Shown here: piece by piece, positions 25,508 through 33,982 of the stretch
How positions within the stretch are numbered: position 1 is the stretch's first letter
Layout: each line of letters opens with the position of its first letter
DNA from: Phycisphaeraceae bacterium
Lineage (GTDB): Bacteria > Planctomycetota > Phycisphaerae > Phycisphaerales > UBA1924
Assembly: GCA_020639155.1 (NCBI GenBank)
Contig: JACKHF010000002.1
Span: 806,001 to 870,000 of the forward strand
Length of the DNA stretch: 64,000 nt
Direction: 5' to 3'
Made by a program: the position numbers and the translations under genes
Notes under the pieces: model-generated
Told to the model about the DNA's origin: nothing
Databases searched by the model: none
What the model saw: the letters and a program-made list of their open reading frames with translations, nothing else

Positions 25508-27424
25508 GTGGAATCCACCGCTGAGGTTCCAGAAGGACTATTCGAGCATGAGACACGAAGTACTCGCTGCCATTCAACTGGACATCGTCCTATAATACCA
25601 AATATTAAGAAATGTAATCGACCCAAACGGACACAACTATCCTTGAGCAAATCAGTTGCACAATCAGTATCCCCAGATGTTCAACGCACGCTCCAAGTGC
25701 TTGACCTCTCTCTTTCGCTTGGAGCACACAACCTGAGGAATAGTGCTGACACCCGAACGTGCCTCTGGACAAAGTTACTCATTGAAAAACAAATCTGTCT
25801 ACAGACAGGCATTGATCGGCCTCGTGTCATCGCACTCTTCGGTCCGACCAACGCGGGCAAGTCGACAATCGTCAATCTCCTGCTCGGGCAGCCACTCGCA
25901 CCGATGAGTGCAACAGCCCGGCACACACAGCATCCGACATTGTTTGCTGCGAACGTGCATGCGCTCGCTTCAAACGAGTTGGTTCATCTCTCGTCGGGTC
26001 ACAGCATCATCACCGAAGTCCCCACGTCACTCTCAGACGAGGCGCTTTCGCGGGGAGAGTACCAACGAACCTTGCGGGTTGTTGATGTCGCACCAGCACA
26101 TACAAAGCTCGCTGACACAGTGATTCTCGACACACCAGACTTTTCGACAGAAGCTGCCGACGCGTATCTGGCGGAGGTATTTCACGCGAGTGCGTGCGCC
26201 GATCTGCTGGTATGTGTCGTAACACCCGAGTCGTATGCTGACGCGTTCGGACTTGATCTGCTTCGCACGTTTGCGCAGTCCGGCAAACACATGATTGTCG
26301 TTGGGAACAAGGTACCTCAACAGGCCGGTGCAACGGACGACATGCGCGCCCTGTTGCAACGTGAAATCGGTATGCAGCATCACCATTTCGTAGCGTTACC
26401 TATCGCACACGGACGGGACGGACAGGAACGGGTGGAATCACTGCTCGCATCATCGGCGTGCGAAGATCTTGTGAACGCTCTACATGCATCACTTCCAACA
26501 TCTCAAAGCCGGTTCAGGCAACTGCGATTACACATCGACTGGGTGCGATCACATCTTGCTGAGGCGCTCGCACCGGTCCAGGCGCAGATCGACACCGCGT
26601 CCCGATCGAAGCAGGCAGTGTCATCGCTTGCTGACGCATCGGCATCCCACTTTGCTGAGACATATCTCACACGTGACCGGTATCCGGAGTTTGATCTTGC
26701 GATCGTGCGTGTGCTCCGATTGCTCGAAGTGCCCGTGCTTGGGCCTGCGCTCCGACTTTCGAACCGGATTGTGCGGGTTCCAATCAAGGCTGTCGGCAAA
26801 GCGCTCGGATTCGCGCAGACGAGCAAGCGATCGATCGCTGACGACGAGCGCGATGCCATTGTCCGGTGTGCGTTGCGATCGGTCGATCACATGAACGCGC
26901 GACTCCGTGAGCAGTATACAGCCAACTCATCATTTGCGACAACAGCTGCCACACTTGACGAGGCATGGATCCGGACACGTATCGAGTCTTGTTTGGATAC
27001 TCACCACGCTGACGTGACACATCGCATCGAAGCGCGTGCACAATCCCTGTATGAAGCGCTCAAAGCAAAGCCGAAAGTGCTCGCAGCATTGCGGGCATCA
27101 AACGCCCTCGCGGGGCTCGGCTCAGCAGCAGCTGTGGTGATATCTCATGGGCTCAACTGGCACGATGCTGTGCTTGCACCGGTTGCGGTGGGCGTCCAAC
27201 AGGAACTGCTGCGCCACGGGCTCGGCGTGTTTGTTGATCAGCAGCGTGCAAAGCTCAAACTGGAGCACCAACAACTGGTTGCATCACTGGTAGAAACATC
27301 CATCGTGAACGAACTGCTCGCAGCTATCCGAGAACCGGCGAATCAGCAGGACATCGACCATACGTACGCAACGATCGACGTGCTCCATGCTCGTATCCAT
27401 TCTGAACAAGGCGGTGCAGCATGA
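25508..27424 (+). CDS. Dynamin/YfjP-like membrane-associated GTPase (first of an overlapping pair)
   Basis: Up to 638 residues. The GTPase domain starts near residue 105 with VIALFGPTNAGKST (G1 at 112-119). ILDTPDFSTEA gives G3, and G4 reads VVGNKVPQQ, where the usual Asp of NKxD is absent. The C-terminal half is long and helical, with hydrophobic stretches (APVAVGVQQELL, LAGLGSAAAVVIS) fitting the membrane-inserting region of bacterial dynamin-like proteins. The start is uncertain: GTG at 25508, or TTG at 25643 just before the conserved part. A TATAAT at 25591-25596 lies between these, which would favour the later start. Its stop overlaps the next gene's ATG (27421-27424). Confidence 0.78.
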   Translation: MESTAEVPEGLFEHETRSTRCHSTGHRPIIPNIKKCNRPKRTQLSLSKSVAQSVSPDVQRTLQVLDLSLSLGAHNLRNSADTRTCLWTKLLIEKQICLQTGIDRPRVIALFGPTNAGKSTIVNLLLGQPLAPMSATARHTQHPTLFAANVHALASNELVHLSSGHSIITEVPTSLSDEALSRGEYQRTLRVVDVAPAHTKLADTVILDTPDFSTEAADAYLAEVFHASACADLLVCVVTPESYADAFGLDLLRTFAQSGKHMIVVGNKVPQQAGATDDMRALLQREIGMQHHHFVALPIAHGRDGQERVESLLASSACEDLVNALHASLPTSQSRFRQLRLHIDWVRSHLAEALAPVQAQIDTASRSKQAVSSLADASASHFAETYLTRDRYPEFDLAIVRVLRLLEVPVLGPALRLSNRIVRVPIKAVGKALGFAQTSKRSIADDERDAIVRCALRSVDHMNARLREQYTANSSFATTAATLDEAWIRTRIESCLDTHHADVTHRIEARAQSLYEALKAKPKVLAALRASNALAGLGSAAAVVISHGLNWHDAVLAPVAVGVQQELLRHGLGVFVDQQRAKLKLEHQQLVASLVETSIVNELLAAIREPANQQDIDHTYATIDVLHARIHSEQGGAA

Positions 27425-29154
27425 GCAACAATGCAGCACCAAACACTGAGACCCGCTCGCTTGCCCCGTGGCAGCAGCGTGCAGCATCGTCGATTCATGC
27501 GATTGCTGACGCAGCAAATCAGAGCACCATCGTCCGTCCGACACACGTCCAGCAGCAGTTGCTTGACGATGCGATCGAACGCGCACGCGGCACGCTGCTT
27601 GGCTCACCCGAGCCTGTGCTACTGGTTGCGATTGTCGGGCCGAGCGGCGCTGGCAAGAGCTCGCTCATCAACGCCCTCGCGGGCGACACGATTGCAAAGG
27701 CAAGCCCCATTCGACCCACCACGCGCGAGCTGACCGTCTATCACCACGAGTCTGTCGTGCAGGGATCGCTGCCCGCGGACCTGATCGATCGCGCACACTT
27801 TGTGAAACATACCCGCGAGGAACTCCGCAATAAGGTGCTCATTGACACGCCTGATATTGATACATTTGTCAAATCAAACCGTGAGCTGACGCAGGATGTG
27901 CTCAAAGCAGTTGGATTAACCTTGTGCGTCGTGAGTCCTGAACGATACCTCGAAGAGCGCCTGTGGTCCGTTCTAAACACAGAAATCGTGCAGGACGCGG
28001 TTGTCTTTGTCATCAACAAGCGAGATCTCTGCACCGATGACGAGCTTGCACAGATTCAGCGTGACATCGCGCATCATCTCGCACAGATCGATCTGCACGA
28101 TATCCCGATGTTGTCTGCGATCTCTGCTTCAGAGAGCGATATCGCACAGGATACAAGTGCTGTTTCCAACATGCTGACAAACACGTTGTCTGCGTCAGAC
28201 GCTGCAGTGCTTGCACGCCAGTCGCGCGTCCGCGCGGTCGAGAGTGTAACACTTGCAGTCCAGCAGATCACCGAGAATGTGAACCAGTTATCACAACTGC
28301 ATCAGTCGATTGGTGATGCGACCAGTATAACAACAGATAGCTTGCTTGATCGGTGCTCGCCAGCAATCGAGGAAACCGCTCGCGCCATGCGCCCGGACCT
28401 TGTCGCTGCGAATCACGCACACTTCTGGGGACCGATGCGCGCATGGTTCGGCATGTGGGACGGTTTGACCATCGGCCTTCCACGGATGCTTGCTCGCGTC
28501 GGGCCTGCGCTCTCAACCGCAACACAGTGCAGGTTGACCAGCACAAACGATGTTGCACCGGTTGCATCCAGCGTTCCTCTGGTGCTGCGACGAGACGACA
28601 TCGCTGACACGCTTGAGCACATGACATCGCAGACCGATCAGATGCTGGCGCAGACAACACCACAACTCACGCCGTTGTCTAAAGTAGTGCATATAGATAG
28701 CGATGCTGCGAACACCATAATCGCAGAAACAGCATCGCATTCCGTATCATCAAACGGAAGCGTGTGGAAACGCTCGATCGGCTGGGTGCTCAGCTTCATC
28801 TCGATGATTGGCACAATCGGGCTGCTCGGGCTCGCGGTGTACTACCTTGGGAAGGAAGTCTGGCAGGGCACGTTCGGCGGCATCAACATGCTCGCGCACA
28901 TGCTGCTGTTCTGGTTCGCGCTGCACGTTGTCGTTCATCTTCTCACCTCTCTTCTCATGCCAACGAGCTGGAAGCGACTCGCATACTCGATGAAGCAGCG
29001 ATTCAGTGCATCTATCAGGCAACGCATTGAAACGCACTGGCATACATACGAACAGACAGCAAAGAACGAGAATGCACATCTCCAGCAGTATGTTGCAGAC
29101 CTCCAATCTGCTGTCCGATCTGCGGGTATCGAGACGCATTCTCAACAACATTGA
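27421..29154 (+). CDS. Dynamin/YfjP-like membrane GTPase (second of an overlapping pair)
   Basis: The 577-residue protein has a complete GTPase motif set: IVGPSGAGKSSLINAL (G1 at 73-80), VLIDTPDIDTF (G3) and FVINKRDLC (G4 near 198-201). A helical middle region is followed by two membrane segments near residues 446-465 and 480-505, with a basic Trp-containing patch after them and a helical tail. The pairing with a second, shorter-motif GTPase by ATGA overlap indicates obligate co-expression, as with the two-gene bacterial dynamin systems DynA/LeoABC. Membrane remodelling or a stress-protective role is inferred, not shown. The G4 motif is intact here, unlike in the upstream partner. Confidence 0.8.
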   Translation: MSNNAAPNTETRSLAPWQQRAASSIHAIADAANQSTIVRPTHVQQQLLDDAIERARGTLLGSPEPVLLVAIVGPSGAGKSSLINALAGDTIAKASPIRPTTRELTVYHHESVVQGSLPADLIDRAHFVKHTREELRNKVLIDTPDIDTFVKSNRELTQDVLKAVGLTLCVVSPERYLEERLWSVLNTEIVQDAVVFVINKRDLCTDDELAQIQRDIAHHLAQIDLHDIPMLSAISASESDIAQDTSAVSNMLTNTLSASDAAVLARQSRVRAVESVTLAVQQITENVNQLSQLHQSIGDATSITTDSLLDRCSPAIEETARAMRPDLVAANHAHFWGPMRAWFGMWDGLTIGLPRMLARVGPALSTATQCRLTSTNDVAPVASSVPLVLRRDDIADTLEHMTSQTDQMLAQTTPQLTPLSKVVHIDSDAANTIIAETASHSVSSNGSVWKRSIGWVLSFISMIGTIGLLGLAVYYLGKEVWQGTFGGINMLAHMLLFWFALHVVVHLLTSLLMPTSWKRLAYSMKQRFSASIRQRIETHWHTYEQTAKNENAHLQQYVADLQSAVRSAGIETHSQQH

Positions 29155-29264
29155 TTCCAGCAGTCAACACAGCAGCGTCTTGAAACCTGTTGTATAATGG
29201 GACACGCATGTCCTTTTTCCAGTTGCAGCCGTGTACCTGCAACGCATGAACGCTGGAGGAACCC

Positions 29265-29834
29265 ATGGCCCCCACCACAACGACATATCCGAAGCTGAAC
29301 TTTGCCAAGTGGATCGAGGACAACAAGCACGATCTCAAGCCGCCGGTCTCGAACAAGCAGCTCTTCACAGAGTCTGAAGACGTGATCGTGTTCGTCTCGG
29401 GCGGCCCAAACACGCGCAACGACTATCACGTGAACCCAACCGAAGAACTCTTCTATCAGGTCAAAGGTGACATCGCTGTGCGCGTTCGCCCGCTTGACGG
29501 ATCCGATCCCTACGACGTTGTCGTGAAAGAGGGCGAGATGTTTCTGCTCCCGCGCTGGGTGCCGCATCGTCCGCAGCGCCCCGCTGACACTGTCGGCCTG
29601 ATTGTCGAGTTCCCGCGCGGATTCGATGCCGATGGCAAGCCGCAGAAGGACGGCTTGCGCTGGTACTGCCCCGAGTGTGATCATCTCGTCCACGAAGCAC
29701 GATGGGAACTGAAGAAGATCGACGAGGATCTTGGTGTGATCATGGAGGACTTCTGGGGCGGCCCTGAAGACCGTCGCACGTGCAAGAACTGCAATCACGT
29801 TATCCAGCGCGCCGGCGAGTTCACACTTTCCTGA
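29265..29834 (+). CDS. nbaC: 3-hydroxyanthranilate 3,4-dioxygenase
   Basis: The 189-residue cupin protein has the iron ligands and substrate-binding residues of HAAO in the right order: Arg51, His55 and Glu61 in NTRNDYHVNPTEELFYQVKG, His101 in PRWVPHRPQRP and Glu115 in IVEFPR. A C-terminal rubredoxin-like pair, CPEC and CKNC, is present as in bacterial enzymes. It opens 3-hydroxyanthranilate to 2-amino-3-carboxymuconate semialdehyde. GGAGGA about 5 nt before the ATG supports the start. A TATAAT hexamer lies at 29193-29198 upstream. The decarboxylase for its product is encoded two genes downstream. Confidence 0.94.
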   Translation: MAPTTTTYPKLNFAKWIEDNKHDLKPPVSNKQLFTESEDVIVFVSGGPNTRNDYHVNPTEELFYQVKGDIAVRVRPLDGSDPYDVVVKEGEMFLLPRWVPHRPQRPADTVGLIVEFPRGFDADGKPQKDGLRWYCPECDHLVHEARWELKKIDEDLGVIMEDFWGGPEDRRTCKNCNHVIQRAGEFTLS

Positions 29835-29897
29835 TACGCACCGATCCACTATACACATCTCGCGTTCACTGTTGCCTGAGCAGCCTACGCTGGTTGC

Positions 29898-30506
29898 ATG
29901 TCGAAAGAGTTCTGGAACGAGCGGTACGCTGAAGATGAGTTGACATACGGAGACGCACCGAACGCGTTTCTTGCGTCGATGCGGTCTGTGTTTCCTTCAT
30001 CGGGCACAGCTCTCGATATCGCAGCTGGTCAGGGACGCAACGCGGTCTTTCTCGCATCACTCGGACTCGATGTGCTCGCGGTCGATCAGAGCGAGGTCGG
30101 TATGCGCGTAGCACGACAACTCGCAGAGCAACGAGGCTTATCTCTGCACACACAGACAGTTGACCTTGCAGAGTACCATCCTGCGGAATGCTCGTTCGAT
30201 GCCATCACATCGATCTTTGCCCATCTCCCCGAAGCGCTGCGCACCTCGGTCCTGCAAAGCATCAGGTCATGGCTTCGACCGGGCGGTGTGTTCGTGCTTG
30301 AGGCGTACGCGCCGGACCAGATCGAGCGCGACACGGGCGGCCCCAAGGATCCCTCGATGCTCGCATCAGTTGAGTCCATCATCAATGAACTTGAAGGGCT
30401 TACCATTGAGCACAGCGCGTCGCTGGTGCGTAATGTCATCGAGGGCAAGCACCATTCGGGCGATGCCTCAGTTGTGCAGCTTGTTGCACGAAAGCCACTG
30501 AACTGA
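29898..30506 (+). CDS. SAM-dependent class I methyltransferase (TehB/UbiE-like)
   Basis: The 202-residue protein opens FWNERYAEDELTYGDAPNAF and has the SAM-binding loop ALDIAAGQGRNAVFLASLG (residues 38-56). VLAVDQSEVGM supplies the acidic ribose-binding residue, and WLRPGGVFVLEAYAP is the post-motif block. It resembles small thiol/tellurite-type methyltransferases. The substrate is unknown. It sits between the two 3-hydroxyanthranilate degradation genes on the same strand with gaps of 63 and 121 bp, so it may be co-transcribed with them, but no methylation step belongs to that pathway. Confidence 0.87.
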   Translation: MSKEFWNERYAEDELTYGDAPNAFLASMRSVFPSSGTALDIAAGQGRNAVFLASLGLDVLAVDQSEVGMRVARQLAEQRGLSLHTQTVDLAEYHPAECSFDAITSIFAHLPEALRTSVLQSIRSWLRPGGVFVLEAYAPDQIERDTGGPKDPSMLASVESIINELEGLTIEHSASLVRNVIEGKHHSGDASVVQLVARKPLN

Positions 30507-30627
30507 GCGACGTTCAGCCTTCAAACCACAACTCAGCGTATGGGCTGCTGTTTCTATCGACGCTCGCACTCGCGGCATACGCTTTCGGTGTTCCCTGCCC
30601 CATCGTCCCGAATGCAGTGAGATCGAC

Positions 30628-31731
30628 GTGCCTCCACACTTTTTCAAGATCGATGTCCACACGCACATCCTCCCGCCGGACTGGCCGGACCTCGGTGAGA
30701 AGTACGGATACGGTCGCTTCCTGCGCATGATGAAACAGTACGACGAGAACGGCTGCTGCAACGGCGCGCAACTCGTTATCGACGGCGACAAGTTCAGATA
30801 CGTCAAACCAAACTGCTTCGATCACGCTGTGCGTCTCTCAGAATGCGACGCCCTCGGCGTTGACATCCAGGTGCTCTCGACTGTACCGGTCATGTTCTCG
30901 TACTGGGCGCAGCCTCAGCACACGCTCGAACTGAGCATGTACCTCAACGACCATATCGCGGAGATCTGCCGCGAGCATCCAAAGCGCTTTGTCGGGCTCG
31001 GTACGCTTCCTATGCAGGATCCGCAGCTTGCGTGCAAGGAACTCGAACGCTGCATCAACGATCTCGGGCTTGTCGGCATCGAGATCGGCAGCCATATCGA
31101 GCAGCCACGTTCCGCCGACTGGAACTTATCAGAGCCCGCATTGCTTCCCGTCTTTGAGACGGCTGAGAAACTCGGCGCAGCCATCTTCGTGCATCCGTGG
31201 GACATGATGGGCGAGGAGGACATGGGCAAGTACTGGCTGCCGTGGCTGGTCGGCATGCCCGCAGAGACTGCGCGCGCGGTGTGCTCCATGATCTTCGGCG
31301 GCGTGTTCGAGCGATTCCCCAAGCTCCGCGTGATGTTCGCGCACGGTGGTGGCTCGTTCCCGTACACGATCGGGCGCATTGAGCACGGGTGGAACTGCCG
31401 ACCTGACCTCGTCGCGATCGACTCGTCACACAATCCGTGGTCGTATCTTGCAGAGCCGGGCAAGCCAGCGCAGTTCTTTGTGGACTCGCTTGTCCACTCG
31501 CGCAACGCGCTGCGGTATCTCATCGCGCTGATGGACGAACGCCGCGTCGCGCTGGGCAGCGACTATCCGTTCCCGCTCGGCGAGGAAAAACCCGGCGCGA
31601 TTATCGACTCGATGTACGACCTGACCGACCAGACCAAGCAGCGCCTGCTCGCGGGCACAGCGGTCGAGTTCCTGCAGCTTGACGCAGCGAAGTACGCGCT
31701 GCCTGCTGCCCTTTCACCTGCACGCGTATGA
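30628..31731 (+). CDS. 2-amino-3-carboxymuconate-6-semialdehyde decarboxylase (ACMSD)
   Basis: The 367-residue amidohydrolase-fold protein starts with IDVHTHILPPDWPDL, where His11 and His13 are zinc ligands. It continues with FVHPWDMMGEEDMGKYWLPW, MFAHGGGSFPYTIGRI and the final metal Asp in LGSDYPFPLGEE, a pattern specific to ACMSD. It decarboxylates the product of the 3-hydroxyanthranilate dioxygenase encoded 800 bp upstream, steering the pathway away from quinolinate. The start is GTG at 30628 because the conserved N-terminus follows directly. The next enzyme (aminomuconate semialdehyde dehydrogenase) is not in the window. Confidence 0.94.
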   Translation: MPPHFFKIDVHTHILPPDWPDLGEKYGYGRFLRMMKQYDENGCCNGAQLVIDGDKFRYVKPNCFDHAVRLSECDALGVDIQVLSTVPVMFSYWAQPQHTLELSMYLNDHIAEICREHPKRFVGLGTLPMQDPQLACKELERCINDLGLVGIEIGSHIEQPRSADWNLSEPALLPVFETAEKLGAAIFVHPWDMMGEEDMGKYWLPWLVGMPAETARAVCSMIFGGVFERFPKLRVMFAHGGGSFPYTIGRIEHGWNCRPDLVAIDSSHNPWSYLAEPGKPAQFFVDSLVHSRNALRYLIALMDERRVALGSDYPFPLGEEKPGAIIDSMYDLTDQTKQRLLAGTAVEFLQLDAAKYALPAALSPARV

Positions 31732-31830
31732 GGTTTTCCCGTCACTATTCCTTGTTCAAATGTGGAACCACATGAACTTCTGCAGGAACAAGAGCATAAC
31801 ACCAATCAACTTTCACCGGAGAACAGATCA

Positions 31831-32796
31831 ATGAACCGCATGACCCCCATGACCCGCATGACAACAACTCTCGCACTCCTTCTTGCTTGCTTTGGTATCA
31901 CCGCGCCTGTGCTCGCTCAGATCGAAACGGATGCGCCAGCCGAGAAGCAGGACCTCCCAGCGCCCGAGATCGAACTTATCTCACCCGGCAAAGCACCGCG
32001 CGAAGAGCTCCGGATGAGCCCGTCACTCAATCAGACCGAGCATCTCCAGATGATTATGGAGATGACCGGCGAGACTGCAATGTCGAACGGCATGTCGATG
32101 CCAATGGACATGCCGAAGATGACAATGCTGATGGACACGACCGCGATTCGGCAGATTGACAACGAGACCTACGAGATCGAAACGGTCTACGTCGACATCA
32201 CATCAGACCCAAACCACGAGATGACGCCGATGTTCGAAGGACCGTTCAGGTCCATGAAGGGAATGAAACTGCGGACCACATCGAATACACGCGGGATCGT
32301 CACGAAGGTCGAGATTGCGTACCCGCCCGGGTTCGATCCAACCATGCAGCAGCAGATGGAAGCGATGAGGCAGTCACTCACACAGATGATGGTGCCACTC
32401 CCTGACCAGCCGATCGGCGTGGGCGCAAAGTGGAAGGTCATCACCCGAGCGACCATCAACAGTATGACCGTTGAGGTCGCGTCCACGTACGAACTGCTCA
32501 ATCGCACGAAGGACAGCTTCAAACTACGCATCTCGTACGATCAGACTGCTGCATCGCAGAACGTCACGCTCCCGCAACTCCCTCCCGGCACGACGATGAA
32601 ACTGAACAAGATGACGGGATCCGGATCGGCTGAATCAGAGTTCGCCACAGCGACGTTCCTGCCGATCGCATCGAAGCTAAACATGAAGAACGCTGTCGAC
32701 ATGTCGATGGACATGGGTGGTACACCGATCGACACAACAACAGATACCGACATCGCGATGACGGTCGAGCGAGTCAAGCCGGACGCAAAGCCGTGA
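31831..32796 (+). CDS. Secreted protein of unknown function (DUF6263-like)
   Basis: About 321 residues with a signal peptide (TTLALLLACFGITAPVLAQ, cleavage near LAQ) and a mature region unusually rich in Met and Thr (MSNGMSMPMDMPKMTM and so on). The periplasmic part appears as one beta-rich domain with YEIETVYVDITSD and GAKWKVITRATINSM blocks, resembling the DUF6263 group of planctomycete secreted proteins. GGAG 9 nt before the ATG at 31831 sets the start. Methionine enrichment can indicate copper binding, but no specific site is defined. It is followed by xseB after 32 bp. Confidence 0.7.
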   Translation: MNRMTPMTRMTTTLALLLACFGITAPVLAQIETDAPAEKQDLPAPEIELISPGKAPREELRMSPSLNQTEHLQMIMEMTGETAMSNGMSMPMDMPKMTMLMDTTAIRQIDNETYEIETVYVDITSDPNHEMTPMFEGPFRSMKGMKLRTTSNTRGIVTKVEIAYPPGFDPTMQQQMEAMRQSLTQMMVPLPDQPIGVGAKWKVITRATINSMTVEVASTYELLNRTKDSFKLRISYDQTAASQNVTLPQLPPGTTMKLNKMTGSGSAESEFATATFLPIASKLNMKNAVDMSMDMGGTPIDTTTDTDIAMTVERVKPDAKP

Positions 32797-32828
32797 TGTC
32801 TGTTTCGTCATCGAGACTATGATCCATC

Positions 32829-33080
32829 ATGGCGAAGAAGTCCACCAAACCAGCAGACACGCTCGATCCGAAGGACATGAGCTTCGAGCAGGCAATGGCC
32901 GAGCTCGAAGACGTTGTGCAGTCGATGGAGTCCGAGGTTGTCTCGATCAACCACTCGATCGATCAGTACAACCGTGGCGTGCAGCTTGTCAGCCGGTGCA
33001 AGGAACTGCTCGGGTTTGCCGAACAGCGCTTCGAAGAAATCAAGAAGCAGCACGAAAGCGCAAATGAAGATGATGATTAA
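32829..33080 (+). CDS. xseB: Exodeoxyribonuclease VII small subunit
   Basis: The 83-residue protein has the XseB core MSFEQAMAELEDVVQSMES, followed by SINHSIDQYNRGVQLVSRC and FAEQRFEEIK, ending in an acidic tail. It binds the large subunit XseA in the single-strand-specific exonuclease used in mismatch repair and recombination. No xseA gene is in the window, so the subunits are encoded apart. A strong bidirectional-looking hairpin follows 44 bp after the stop. Confidence 0.93.
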   Translation: MAKKSTKPADTLDPKDMSFEQAMAELEDVVQSMESEVVSINHSIDQYNRGVQLVSRCKELLGFAEQRFEEIKKQHESANEDDD

Positions 33081-33123
33081 CTACGCCAGCTCGTTTCTAA
33101 TATAACATCCACACGAAAGAACA

Positions 33124-33160
33124 ACACCCGCAGGGACTTCCCTACGGGTGTGCTTGTTTG
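33124..33160. terminator. Bidirectional hairpin terminator between xseB and a minus-strand gene
   Basis: A stem of ACACCCG-c-AGGG with CCCT-a-CGGGTGT around a 4-base loop (one C/A mismatch) is followed by a T-rich run (GCTTGTTTGTT). It lies between the stop codons of two convergent genes and can serve both. Confidence 0.75.
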
Positions 33161-33176
33161 TTCTCAATGAAACATA

Positions 33177-33848
33177 TTACGCAGCAACGCGCAGCTGCGT
33201 TGTATCCCCATTGCCACTGGGAACAAAGCGGACGGTTGTAATCTTTGAGGCTGCGGGCGGGAACGCGCCCTTGTATGCGCGGACGGTGTACTGCGCTGCG
33301 ATGGTGCATGAAGGAATCGTGCCATCGATGAATGCGCGCGTGCCGGTGAGCCCGATCTGCTCAAAGGGACCGAACGGCTGGCCCGGCTCGGTCTGCACAC
33401 TGCGCGAGATCGAGAACACGGTGCCGCCAGTGGTCGAACCTTTCCATTTCAGTGATATCTCGCCGTTGTTTGTCAAATCAAAGTCAATATCTGTCGGTGT
33501 CACCGGCGGAACGGATGTTGGTTCCTGCTTCGGTGGCACGGACGCCAGCGTGTAGACAGCATTGGGGTCGGGCTGGGTCTGTGCGAAGGCGCGGATGACA
33601 GTAATAAGTTGTCCGCCGAGACTGCGCATCTCGGAGACCTGCGTGTTCTGGGTGACAGTCGCGTTCTTCGCGGCGGTCTTTGCTGCCTGCGCTGCGTCGT
33701 ATGCGGTGCGGGCTTGTGTTGTTTCTGTTGTGATCTCGGTGACTTGCCCAGCGGTGAGCCCGATGCCAATCGGGTTTTCCGCCCATGCGCCGACGCGCTG
33801 CTCGAACCATTCGATGTCGCCAACGATGGTTCCTGGTAAGGTTGACAT
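33177..33848 (-). CDS. Conserved planctomycete protein with a fibronectin-like C-terminus
   Basis: The 223-residue protein has no signal peptide. It begins with a helical part (IEWFEQRVGAWAENPIGIGL, then repeated Ala/Thr-rich helices AAQAAKTAAKNATVTQN) and continues after a Pro/Thr-rich linker into a ~85-residue beta domain (GEISLKWKGS, SISRSVQTEPG, YTVRAYKGA) resembling a fibronectin type III fold. Proteins of this two-part plan recur in planctomycetes, but no function is assigned. It lies downstream of the Roco gene on the same strand, 134 bp away. A phage-tail or structural protein is an alternative, without support from the neighbours. Confidence 0.65.
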   Translation of the reverse strand: MSTLPGTIVGDIEWFEQRVGAWAENPIGIGLTAGQVTEITTETTQARTAYDAAQAAKTAAKNATVTQNTQVSEMRSLGGQLITVIRAFAQTQPDPNAVYTLASVPPKQEPTSVPPVTPTDIDFDLTNNGEISLKWKGSTTGGTVFSISRSVQTEPGQPFGPFEQIGLTGTRAFIDGTIPSCTIAAQYTVRAYKGAFPPAASKITTVRFVPSGNGDTTQLRVAA

Positions 33849-33982
33849 GGTGTCGTCTCCACTATGTGTATATGTAACACACCCGCACCGATGGCGGGAT
33901 TGTGGAGAGGATCGGATGTTTCGTTACGGAGATGAAGTGCAACTCTCCGCAATTCAAAGTTTTGCGTAAAGTATATAAGCCT

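Noticed and set aside
25591..25596. TATAAT as a strong promoter for the first dynamin-like gene
   Set aside because: No acceptable -35 hexamer at 16-18 bp. It is mentioned only as a weak point in favour of the later start codon.
29142..29858. A 238-residue minus-strand frame over the dioxygenase gene
   Set aside because: It lies wholly opposite a well-supported enzyme gene and has low-complexity, non-homologous translation.
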